DNA of 64,000 nt from Stakelama portus (GTDB taxonomy: Bacteria; Pseudomonadota; Alphaproteobacteria; Sphingomonadales; Sphingomonadaceae). Within the stretch, counting starts at the first letter, position 1. Each line of letters starts with the position of its first letter. The notes under the pieces are model-generated. The model made no database searches. It was not told where the DNA came from and saw only the letters and a list, made by a program, of their open reading frames with translations. This document shows, one piece after another, positions 32,356 through 40,155 of the stretch. Both the position numbers and the translations under genes were made by a program. The stretch is taken from contig NZ_QFZL01000003.1 in the NCBI RefSeq assembly GCF_003171655.1, forward strand, positions 1-64,000. Direction: 5' to 3'.

Positions 32356-35337
32356 TCAAAAGCGGGCAGTGAAGCCGGTGAAGAATCGACGCCCGATCAC
32401 ATCATAGGTCGACGTCGCCGTGGTCGCAGGCCCGCCGAACTGAGGCGGCTGTTTGTCGGTAAGGTTGGTCACGCCGGCGCGAAATTCGAACTGATCGCCC
32501 ACATGGATGCGGCCGATCAGGTCGAAATAGCTCACCGCAGGGACACCTGCGGCAGCGGCAGCGCTGTTGCTGACGGTGGAGGAATCCCGCATCTCGCCGA
32601 TATACCGCCAGCGCAGCGACAGCGCTCCCGTTTCGCCGCCCAGTGTAAGCGTCGAAACATGCTTCCACCGGGGATGAGTCGAGGAATAGCCGTCGATCTG
32701 GGCATTGCCGATGGTGCCGGCATAGTCATAGGTCGGCTCGGATTCGATCGACTGGAGCTTATAGGCGATCACATAGCTGACCGCGCTGTTCAGCGAGACA
32801 ATACCCAGCCCCTGGACATTCACTGCCGCGTCCAGCTGAAAGTCGATGCCCGAGGTTTCGTACTTGGCAAGGTTGAACAGCGGCTCGTCGATCGAGGCGA
32901 GAAGCCCGGAACCGTCGCGCGCGATCAGGGCGCAATACAGGTTGTCCGGATCATAGCCCGGGTTCTGCCCACCGAAGTTGAAGCATTGCTGAAGCGCCAC
33001 CGGGCTGGTGACGTAACCGATCGCGTCGTCGACGGTGATCTTGTAATAATCGACCGAGACCGTGAAGTTGCGCAGCAATGGCCGCATGAAGGCGGGCCGC
33101 ACCACCGTGCCGATCGTATAGCTGTCCGCCGTTTCTTCATGCAGATTCGGGTTGCCGACGCGATATGCGGAATTCGCCTGACCGGAATAGGAATATCCGT
33201 CGATCAGTGTGGCGGGGACGCCTTGCGCCAGACAGAGCGCACGCACCTGCGCAGGATCGACGCCGGCGACGCCGCCGTTGCGCGCCGCGCCATGCACGTC
33301 GCACGGATCGCCTCCGCCCGCCGACGCCAGCCCGATGATCCCGATCGCGCCTTCGCGCGGCGAATAGAGATTGCCGAGACTGGGCGCGCGGATCGCCCGC
33401 GAATAGCCGCCGCGGATACTGATGCCGCGCATCGGAGACCAGGTGCCGCCCGCCTTGTAGGTGTGCGTGCCGCCGATCCGGTCATAATCGGAATAGCGAT
33501 ACGCCAGATCGAATTCGAGCAGTTCCAGGAACGGCTGGTTGCGAAACACCGGAAGCAGTAACTCGCCATATAGTTCGCGCACCGCGATATCGCCGGCGGT
33601 GGACAATTGTCCCGACGTGCCCAGCGCTTCCGGGGCCGTGGTGACACCCGGCGTGGCAGTCGCGGTCGGACTGTTGCGCGGGTCGATGTCGGCGGAATAG
33701 GCATTGCGGCGATATTCCGCGCCGACCGCGAAACCCACGGGGCCCCCGGGAAGGTCAAATATCTCACCGGTGACGTTCCCCTGCACCACCGTCTGCTCAT
33801 AATGGTAGCGATTGGTGGTGCTGAAGGTCAGATACGCCTGACACCCCGGCGAGGCTGGCGCAAAGCCGAACGGATCATAGCCTCCGTCGCACAGGCTGCG
33901 GCCGCCATCGGCGGCGTTTACCACCGCATTGAAGCGCGTGCGGCTGACCTGGTTGCGCGCCGTCGCGTCCTGATCGGTTTCCCCATGGCTGACATAAACG
34001 TCGTAGCGCAGCCCTCCGCCCAGATCGCCGCGAAAGCCGCCAAGCCCCTGGAACGCTTCATATTGCTGCTCGACCTCCAGCCGGCCGAGCCGGGTGCTCG
34101 TGAAATAATAAGTGATCGGCGCATTCGGCCGCGGCCGCGCGTTCAGCAGCACGCGCAGATCGGACGTAACGAACGGATTGTCGGCGCGAATCTGGATCGG
34201 TTCGACCACCGATTGCAGCACGCCCGACCCCGACAGCTGGTTGGTCGTATAGGTGGCGTAGTTGAACTGCGCATAGGCAGTGAGCGCGTCCGAAATCGCG
34301 AACTCCGCACGACCAAAGCCGGTATAGCGTTCGATCGGCAACTGCAGCGTGGAATCATACAGCGAACGCTGTCGCACCACGCCGTCCGATACGAGGTAGC
34401 CGGTGGCAGGATCGTCGCGCAGATTGATCGCGCCGGTCCGGCCCACCAGGCTTCGGTCGGCGTTGAGCATATAGCTGCTCGAAACCGGCGGCACGGCAGT
34501 GCCATAGCCATTGGCGAACAGCTGGCGATACGCCGCCACCGACGCAGGCGCGCCAAATCCGAACGGATTGGTGCCCGACTGGATGATCAGCCCCGAAGTG
34601 GGGGAGGATGTGCCATTTTCATCGTCGAAAAAGGACCGCTGATGCTGCGAAGCGGTATCGCGTTCCAGATAGGATCCGGAGAAGAACAGGCCCAGCCGGT
34701 CGTCGGCAAAACGCCCGCCCCAGGTCACCGACCCACTATAGGTGGCGGCATCCCCCAGTCCGGAGATCCCGGCATCGCCTTGCACTTCCAGACCGGTGAA
34801 CCGGTCGTTGAACCGAAAGTTGATCACCCCGGCAATTGCGTCGGAACCATAAACCGCCGATGCGCCGCCGGTGATCACCTCGACATTGGAAACCAGTGCA
34901 GTGGGGATTGCGTTCAGGTCGATCGCGCCGGAAGGATCGGATGGCTGGAGCCGGCGACCGTCGAACAGGACGAGCGTCCGCTCGGGCCCCAGACCGCGCA
35001 GATTGGCCGTAGACCGCCCGCCCGAGGATCCCGCACCCGACGTGCCGATGGACGACGTCTGCGCGCCCTGCGAGGCTGAAAATTGGGGAAGCGCGTTCAG
35101 CGACTGATCCAGCGTCGACGGGCCGCTATTCTGGATGAACGTATCGTCCACCGTGATGATCGGGCTTTCGGCGGTGAAATCGCGACGGGCGATACGCGAT
35201 CCGGTGACGACGATCTCGGCGGATTGCTCAGTCGGGGAATCCTGTGCCGGAGCACCTCCCGGCGCCTCCTGCGAGAATGCGGGCTGAATCAGAGCGGCAG
35301 CACAAACGCCGCCCAGAATTATCGGGCGCATAGCCAT
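32356..35337 (-). CDS. TonB-dependent outer-membrane receptor
   Basis: This 993-residue protein has a signal peptide (about 1-22, AFS-QE), a TonB box-like EIVVTGSR, a plug domain (about 55-170: SLNALPQFSAS .. ANLRGLGPERTLVLFDGRRL .. VEVITGGASAVYGSDAIAGVINF, read in parts), a large beta-barrel, and the canonical C-terminal aromatic (FTARF). The GGASAVYGSDAIAGV and LRGLG types are the large sphingomonad/caulobacter receptor class that takes up organic substrates rather than only siderophores. GAGAGG lies about eight bases before the ATG. Divergent from a serine hydrolase and followed by tetR, it probably imports the substrate of the neighbouring esterases. Confidence 0.93.
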   Translation of the reverse strand: MAMRPIILGGVCAAALIQPAFSQEAPGGAPAQDSPTEQSAEIVVTGSRIARRDFTAESPIITVDDTFIQNSGPSTLDQSLNALPQFSASQGAQTSSIGTSGAGSSGGRSTANLRGLGPERTLVLFDGRRLQPSDPSGAIDLNAIPTALVSNVEVITGGASAVYGSDAIAGVINFRFNDRFTGLEVQGDAGISGLGDAATYSGSVTWGGRFADDRLGLFFSGSYLERDTASQHQRSFFDDENGTSSPTSGLIIQSGTNPFGFGAPASVAAYRQLFANGYGTAVPPVSSSYMLNADRSLVGRTGAINLRDDPATGYLVSDGVVRQRSLYDSTLQLPIERYTGFGRAEFAISDALTAYAQFNYATYTTNQLSGSGVLQSVVEPIQIRADNPFVTSDLRVLLNARPRPNAPITYYFTSTRLGRLEVEQQYEAFQGLGGFRGDLGGGLRYDVYVSHGETDQDATARNQVSRTRFNAVVNAADGGRSLCDGGYDPFGFAPASPGCQAYLTFSTTNRYHYEQTVVQGNVTGEIFDLPGGPVGFAVGAEYRRNAYSADIDPRNSPTATATPGVTTAPEALGTSGQLSTAGDIAVRELYGELLLPVFRNQPFLELLEFDLAYRYSDYDRIGGTHTYKAGGTWSPMRGISIRGGYSRAIRAPSLGNLYSPREGAIGIIGLASAGGGDPCDVHGAARNGGVAGVDPAQVRALCLAQGVPATLIDGYSYSGQANSAYRVGNPNLHEETADSYTIGTVVRPAFMRPLLRNFTVSVDYYKITVDDAIGYVTSPVALQQCFNFGGQNPGYDPDNLYCALIARDGSGLLASIDEPLFNLAKYETSGIDFQLDAAVNVQGLGIVSLNSAVSYVIAYKLQSIESEPTYDYAGTIGNAQIDGYSSTHPRWKHVSTLTLGGETGALSLRWRYIGEMRDSSTVSNSAAAAAGVPAVSYFDLIGRIHVGDQFEFRAGVTNLTDKQPPQFGGPATTATSTYDVIGRRFFTGFTARF

Positions 35338-35419
35338 CGTGATTTCCTCTCCTCACCGCTTGAGCGGCGTCCTGTTTTCCGGCGCGCTCATCCGGCGCCC
35401 CTCGTCGAAAGCTGCGCCA

Positions 35420-35445
35420 TCATTTAACGACCGTCAAGACTGTTT
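35420..35445 (-). promoter_or_regulatory. Shared 26-bp regulatory element, copy 1
   Basis: Read on the minus strand, this 26-bp stretch is identical at 23 positions to 38433-38458. The common core is TCTTGACKGTCGWTAAATGA, preceded by AAACAR. It lies about 80 bases upstream of the TonB receptor ATG and within the divergent spacer to the serine hydrolase. TTGAC-N-GTCRA inside it is nearly symmetric. It is probably an operator and/or promoter recognised by the nearby TetR protein. Confidence 0.65.
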
Positions 35446-35532
35446 GTAAGTTGCGGCGAGTCGGGCGCTCTAGTAGATGGTCCGTAACGACAGGCAGAAA
35501 GCCGCCATTTTCGAACGGGAGGAGAGGATAGA

Positions 35533-36657
35533 ATGCGCAGCAGCTTCAGCGCCGATCGTCGCGTCGTGATCACCGGAATTTGCGCGACGGCGCTTTTGTC
35601 GTCGGCGTGCACGCGCGGCATGCCGCAAGGCAGCGCGGCGCGAATTTGGGACTGGCCGCTGGCGGACCCGTCGGCAGTCGGGCTCGATGCAACAAAGCTT
35701 GATGCCGCCGCGAAACAGCTCGCCGCGGCGGGCGAGCGGCAGGGGCTGGTGATCGTCAGGGACGGGCATCTGGTCTTCGAACGTTACTGGGCCAACGCCT
35801 ATCATCGCGCCGAACCCGGCTGGCAGAATGTATCATTCTCCGCCGGCAAATCATGGGGATCAACAATGGTCGGGCGCGCGGTGACGCAAGGGCATCTGTC
35901 GGTCGACGATCTTGCGCGCCGCTATGTCCCCGCGGCGCAGACCGGCCTGCATCCCGAAACCCGTATCCGTCATTTGCTGACGATGAGTTCGGGCGGCACG
36001 CTGGTGACCAAGCCGAGTTCGAAACCGCCCCGCAGACTGAACGACGATACGCCCCCGGGACCGGCCGAGGAATATAGCCGCTCCGAAGGCCATAGTCGCG
36101 AGCGCGGTGCGCCCGATGGCTATGGTGTCTCGCTCGCACCCGGATCGATTTTCTTCTACGACGGCGGCGCCGCAGACCATCTCGCCGAGATCGTATCGGC
36201 CGCCGTTGGCGTGCCGAGCTACGATTACATGATGCGCGAAATCATCGCGCCGCTCGGATGCCGCCATACCGATTACCAACCGCAGGGAATCGATTCGAAC
36301 CGCGACGTGCGCATCGGCGGATCGATGCTGATTTCGTGCCGCGATCTGGCGAGGCTGGGGCGTCTGTATCTGGAGGGCGGCGTATGGAACGGCGAACGGC
36401 TGATCTATGCTGATTATATCGCCGCCGCCACCGCTCCCTCGGCGCGCAACCCCGATTATGGCTATCTGTGGATTCTCAACACGAGCGGACGGATCAGCCA
36501 GGCGCCGCGATCCATGTATTTCGCCGCCGGTGCGCGGGGGCAATTCTGCTTCGTGCTGCCCGAACAAAGGATCATCGTCGCGACGATGGGGTTCGGGCGC
36601 GAACAGCTCGGCTGGGGCGAGGCATGGGACGTGCTGGGCCCGGCACTGCTGACCTGA
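35533..36657 (+). CDS. Serine hydrolase of the beta-lactamase/penicillin-binding fold (esterase-like)
   Basis: This 374-residue protein has a secretion signal with a possible lipobox (LLSSAC, Cys 26). The family's SxxK nucleophile motif is SAGK at 103-106. The second motif, normally YSN, reads YDG (209-211), keeping Tyr but losing Asn. DYGYLWILNTSG and GARGQFCFVLPEQRIIVATMG follow the pattern of PF00144-type esterases (both read in parts). It acts in the cell envelope; substrate not known, possibly an ester or amide taken up by the neighbouring TonB receptor. A strong GGAGGAGAGG precedes the ATG. The divergent spacer holds the shared 26-bp element. Confidence 0.85.
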   Translation: MRSSFSADRRVVITGICATALLSSACTRGMPQGSAARIWDWPLADPSAVGLDATKLDAAAKQLAAAGERQGLVIVRDGHLVFERYWANAYHRAEPGWQNVSFSAGKSWGSTMVGRAVTQGHLSVDDLARRYVPAAQTGLHPETRIRHLLTMSSGGTLVTKPSSKPPRRLNDDTPPGPAEEYSRSEGHSRERGAPDGYGVSLAPGSIFFYDGGAADHLAEIVSAAVGVPSYDYMMREIIAPLGCRHTDYQPQGIDSNRDVRIGGSMLISCRDLARLGRLYLEGGVWNGERLIYADYIAAATAPSARNPDYGYLWILNTSGRISQAPRSMYFAAGARGQFCFVLPEQRIIVATMGFGREQLGWGEAWDVLGPALLT

Positions 36658-36673
36658 CGTTGCCGCAAAGGGT

Positions 36674-36700
36674 GCGGCGGAGCAGATGCTGCCCCGCCGC
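36674..36700. terminator. GC-rich hairpin between convergent genes
   Basis: GCGGCGG (36674-36680) and CCGCCGC (36694-36700) can form a 7-bp stem enclosing a partly self-complementary loop. It lies between the ends of the serine hydrolase and the convergent esterase. No T-run follows, so efficient intrinsic termination is uncertain. Confidence 0.4.
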
Positions 36701-36708
36701 CGCTCACT

Positions 36709-38313
36709 TCATTCGCTTTCGGCCTCACTGCCGCCGACCTCTTCCCAAAGCGTGCGGAATTCGGCACGTGGATCGTCCTCGACCCGCGTATCGGTGTCGA
36801 GGATCAACGTTGCACGGCGGTCGCTGGTATATGCCGGCCAGTCGGGCAGACGCGGGTTGTTGGGATCGCCCTTTTCCGCGAACGAATCCCATGCCGACGC
36901 GATGCGATCGGCCATCGCCAGACTACCCGCATTGGGCCCGTTCAGCGCGCTGCGGATATTGTGCAGGCTGGGTGCGACGTCGATCCCGTGCACCGCACCA
37001 TAGCGCCCGCCCCATGCCGGGCTCGGCCAGGTCCAGAGATATTTCCACACCGGCGCGCCGCCCTGCCGTGCCTTCAGCTCGGCCTGCGTGAACGCAGCTT
37101 TGAAGAAACTGCGGTCGCTGTCCATCCGCGCGGCAAGCAAGAAGGGTTTCGCGTCGGGATCCGCCTCGCGATACATGGCAACCACCTCCTGCGCGCGATC
37201 GCCGGCGCGGCGGCGCGCAAAACCGAGCAGCTGCTCCTGCGTCATCGCATTCGCCGGCATCCGATAGGCACGCTCGTCAAGCGCGCTGGAAATAATCATC
37301 GGCACGTCGCGCGATACGTCGGGCGCATCGGGGAAGAAGGGATGGCGCGGCAGCGTGATCCCGTCGACCACCGGCGCAAAGGATCGCGGCGCTTCGCCCC
37401 GTGCACGGTCGGCCGCCTCGAGAGTCGCCTGCGTCTCGAGCAACGTCTGCCACGGCACCTGCTGCAACCGCCGCACGTCGCCCGGGCCAATCTCGAGCGC
37501 GTCGAGCAGCCGCCGGGCATTCGCGCGCGCCATTTCGGCGGGCATCATCTTGAGCGCCGATCCGCTCATCACCCCGGCGCGGTGGAACAGCCCCCTGGCG
37601 CCCGGCATCGCCATCAGCGTGCTGGTCTTGGCGCCGCCGCCCGACTGGCCGAACACCAGCACCCGATCCGGATCGCCACCGAACTGCGCGACATTCTCGC
37701 GCACCCAGCGGAGCGCCGCGACGATGTCCTGCATGCCGACGGTGCCCGATGTGGCAAAATCCTCCCCGGCAAATTCGGCGAGGTGGAGAAAGCCGAACGC
37801 GCCCAGACGATGCGTCACGGCGATCACCACGCTGTCGGCGAAGCGCGCCATCTGCTCCCCATCCATGCCGGTCGAATTGCCCGACCCGCCATAAAAGCCG
37901 CCGCCATGCAGCACGACGATTACCGGCTTCTTCGCAGTGGCGTCGAGCGTCGGCGTCCACAGATTGAGCGACAGGCAATCCTCGCCCGGGCCGCTCGGCT
38001 GGAGATCGAACATGATCAGATCGGCATAATCGTGCCGCCGATCGCCCGGCACCTGCGGCGAGACCTCCGAATAGGCAAGCGCATCGCGGATCCCGGCCCA
38101 TGGCTCGACCGGCTGGGGCGGCCGGAAGCGGTTTGCGCCGCCGGTCGGCGCGCCATAGCGCACGCCCTTGAAGATCGCGACGCCGCCGGTGTTGGTCCCG
38201 CGCAGCTTGCCCTGGGCAGTATCCACCACGGGAAATATCTCTGCAGCGGCAGGACGAAGTCCCGCGAACAGCATCGCGCCGAAGCCGACCCCAAGCGCCG
38301 CCCGCCGATTCAA
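36709..38313 (-). CDS. Type B carboxylesterase with frame-disrupted start
   Basis: From the in-frame TTG at 38313 this encodes 534 residues. The alpha/beta-hydrolase features are HGGGF (136-140, oxyanion hole), GQSGGG with nucleophile Ser 224, EDCLSLNLWTP, and a late VHGIDV His region. The N-terminus NRRAALGVGFGAMLFAGLRPAAA looks like a Tat signal. The only good start, an ATG at 38335 with GGGAGAGG five bases upstream, reads MSFTLNR and is out of frame because of a 10-bp duplication at 38304-38323. The gene is thus either poorly translated from TTG, or off. It is paralogous to the divergent lipoprotein esterase. Confidence 0.85.
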   Translation of the reverse strand: MNRRAALGVGFGAMLFAGLRPAAAEIFPVVDTAQGKLRGTNTGGVAIFKGVRYGAPTGGANRFRPPQPVEPWAGIRDALAYSEVSPQVPGDRRHDYADLIMFDLQPSGPGEDCLSLNLWTPTLDATAKKPVIVVLHGGGFYGGSGNSTGMDGEQMARFADSVVIAVTHRLGAFGFLHLAEFAGEDFATSGTVGMQDIVAALRWVRENVAQFGGDPDRVLVFGQSGGGAKTSTLMAMPGARGLFHRAGVMSGSALKMMPAEMARANARRLLDALEIGPGDVRRLQQVPWQTLLETQATLEAADRARGEAPRSFAPVVDGITLPRHPFFPDAPDVSRDVPMIISSALDERAYRMPANAMTQEQLLGFARRRAGDRAQEVVAMYREADPDAKPFLLAARMDSDRSFFKAAFTQAELKARQGGAPVWKYLWTWPSPAWGGRYGAVHGIDVAPSLHNIRSALNGPNAGSLAMADRIASAWDSFAEKGDPNNPRLPDWPAYTSDRRATLILDTDTRVEDDPRAEFRTLWEEVGGSEAESE

Positions 38314-38323
38314 GCCGATTCAA
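38304..38323 (-). repeat. 10-bp tandem duplication at the esterase start
   Basis: On the coding strand TTGAATCGGC is repeated twice without a gap. Removing one copy joins ATG AGC TTC ACT directly to the esterase frame and restores a Tat-type leader (MSFTLNRRAALGVG). With both copies present, the frame is shifted by one base relative to that ATG. Confidence 0.9.
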
Positions 38324-38432
38324 AGTGAAGCTCATCGATTCCTCTCCCAAGCTGCCGGCTCTTGCTGAGTCAGCTTTCGCGCCTTCACGGTGCCTTGCCC
38401 GAAGATTGCCCTGCCTCGGCGTTGGGATCAAG

Positions 38433-38458
38433 AAACAATCTTGACTGTCGATAAATGA
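38433..38458 (+). promoter_or_regulatory. Shared 26-bp regulatory element, copy 2
   Basis: This copy lies in the spacer between the two divergent esterase genes, in the direction of the lipoprotein esterase/PrpD pair, about 54 bases before that gene's ATG. It differs from copy 1 at three of 26 positions. Downstream leaders are also alike (TCCGCAACGAC .. CGAACGGGAG here, TCCGTAACGAC .. CGAACGGGAGGAG before the serine hydrolase), which supports a duplicated control region. Confidence 0.65.
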
Positions 38459-38511
38459 ACGCCGACTCTTGCCGCAAGAATCCGCAACGACGGACGAACG
38501 GGAGAGATATG

Positions 38512-40155
38512 ATGAGAGGCTTTCGGCATTTTCGAACCGCGCGGGCGCTTGTCTGTGCCGCCGCAGCTGCGGCTCTGGCGGCATGCACCGCGCAGGGCAT
38601 AGCCGAACGACCGGGCGGCAGCGATGCGATCGCGCGACCTCTGCTTCAGACCAGCTACGGACCCATGCTGGGAACCCGCGAAGGCAATGGCAGCGTGATG
38701 GTGTTCAAGGGCGTGCGCTATGCCGCCTCCACCGAAGGCCGCCGCTTCCAAACCGCGCTTGCACCGCAGCCGTGGAACACCCCTGCGGATGCGAGCGAAT
38801 ATGGCAATGACTGCCCCCAGATTCCCGGCGGCGACGTGCCGTTGTTCGCAAGCTGGTCCAATGATCGCCCCGACAGCGAGGATTGCCTGTTCCTCAACGT
38901 CTGGACACGCGGACTGAACGACGGTGGGAAGCGGCCTATCATGGTGTGGCTGCACGGCGGCGGCTATGTCACCGGATCGGGCTCGGCGCTCGGCTATGAC
39001 GGCACGCGACTGGCTCAACGCGGCGACGTCGTGATCGTGACGATCAATCACCGGCTCAGCGCCTTCGGCTATCTCTATCTGGCGGAGCTGACCGACGATC
39101 CGAAATATGCCGATTCGGGCAATATCGGCAGCCTCGATATCCAGCGCGCGCTGGAATGGGTGCGCGACAATGCGGCTGCGATCGGCGGCGATCCGGACAA
39201 TGTGACCATCTTCGGCGAATCGGGCGGCGCCGCGAAAGTGTCGACGATGATGGCGATGGAAGGAGCGCGTGCCCTGTTCCACAAGGCGATTGCGCAGAGC
39301 GGGTCGATGTCGCTCGCCGGATTCACGCCGCGGGTGGGCACTGCGATTGCAACCGATCTGCTCCACACCGGCGGCATGACGCCCGCCGATATCGACCGGC
39401 TCGCGACGATGCCGATCGAGGAATTCGTCCCGATGATGATGCGCTCGCGCAGCCGCGGCGCCTATTTCCGTCCCGTCGTCGATGGCCGTTCGCTCACGCG
39501 CCAGCCCTTCACGCCCGACGCTGCGCCCACGTCGCGCGATGTGCCGTTGCTCGTCGGCACGAACCGTACCGAGATGCGGTTGCAGGCCGGCCTGTCGGGC
39601 GAAAACTGGAACCTCGGCTGGGAGCAGCTTCCCGAGAAGCTGAAGCCGTTCCTCGGCGCCGATGTCGATCCCGCGCCGATCATCGCCGGGATGCGTGCGG
39701 CCCATCCGGATGCGGATGCGAGCGAGGTGTTCTTCCAGGCCGCGACCTATCGCAACTATCGCGGCACGGCGATCACCCAGGCCGAACGCAAGTCGGCGCA
39801 GGGCGGTGCGCCGGTGTGGATGTACCGGCTCGACTGGGAGACCCCTGTCGATGGCGGCAAATGGAAAACGCCGCACGCGCTCGACATCGGCTTTGTGTTC
39901 GACAATGTGGCACGCTCCACGTCGATGACCGGCAGCGGGCCCGGACAGGACCGGCTCGCCGAACTGATGAGCGAGGCCTGGATCGCGTTTGCGCGCACCG
40001 GAAACCCCAACACCGCCGCGCTTCCCGACTGGCCGATTTATGACGCCCGCACACGCGCGACGATGATCTTCGACGTGCCTCCGCACGTAGTGAACGACCC
40101 CGACGGCGCCGAGCGCGAACTGCTGTCGCAACTCCCCGAGGGTCGCGGGCTGTGA
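38512..40155 (+). CDS. Type B carboxylesterase, lipoprotein
   Basis: This 547-residue protein has a lipoprotein signal (LAAC lipobox, Cys 25). The carboxylesterase hallmarks are EDCLFLNVWT, HGGGY, the nucleophile elbow GESGG (in IFGESGGAAK), and a late HALDIGFVFDN His region. It should hydrolyse carboxylic esters in the cell envelope. Two adjacent ATGs (38509, 38512) follow GGGAGAGA; the second has the better spacing. It is paralogous to the esterase encoded divergently. Its TGA overlaps the GTG of the PrpD-like gene, so the two products are made together. Confidence 0.9.
   Translation: MRGFRHFRTARALVCAAAAAALAACTAQGIAERPGGSDAIARPLLQTSYGPMLGTREGNGSVMVFKGVRYAASTEGRRFQTALAPQPWNTPADASEYGNDCPQIPGGDVPLFASWSNDRPDSEDCLFLNVWTRGLNDGGKRPIMVWLHGGGYVTGSGSALGYDGTRLAQRGDVVIVTINHRLSAFGYLYLAELTDDPKYADSGNIGSLDIQRALEWVRDNAAAIGGDPDNVTIFGESGGAAKVSTMMAMEGARALFHKAIAQSGSMSLAGFTPRVGTAIATDLLHTGGMTPADIDRLATMPIEEFVPMMMRSRSRGAYFRPVVDGRSLTRQPFTPDAAPTSRDVPLLVGTNRTEMRLQAGLSGENWNLGWEQLPEKLKPFLGADVDPAPIIAGMRAAHPDADASEVFFQAATYRNYRGTAITQAERKSAQGGAPVWMYRLDWETPVDGGKWKTPHALDIGFVFDNVARSTSMTGSGPGQDRLAELMSEAWIAFARTGNPNTAALPDWPIYDARTRATMIFDVPPHVVNDPDGAERELLSQLPEGRGL

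Noticed and set aside
32290..35079. Two long plus-strand open frames opposite the TonB receptor
   Set aside because: Receptor coding is unambiguous (signal peptide, plug, aromatic end); the antisense frames show no family features.
37277..38335. A frame starting at the well-placed ATG at 38335 (MSFTLNRLES)
   Set aside because: After a few residues it is out of frame with the conserved carboxylesterase sequence; kept only as evidence for the 10-bp duplication.
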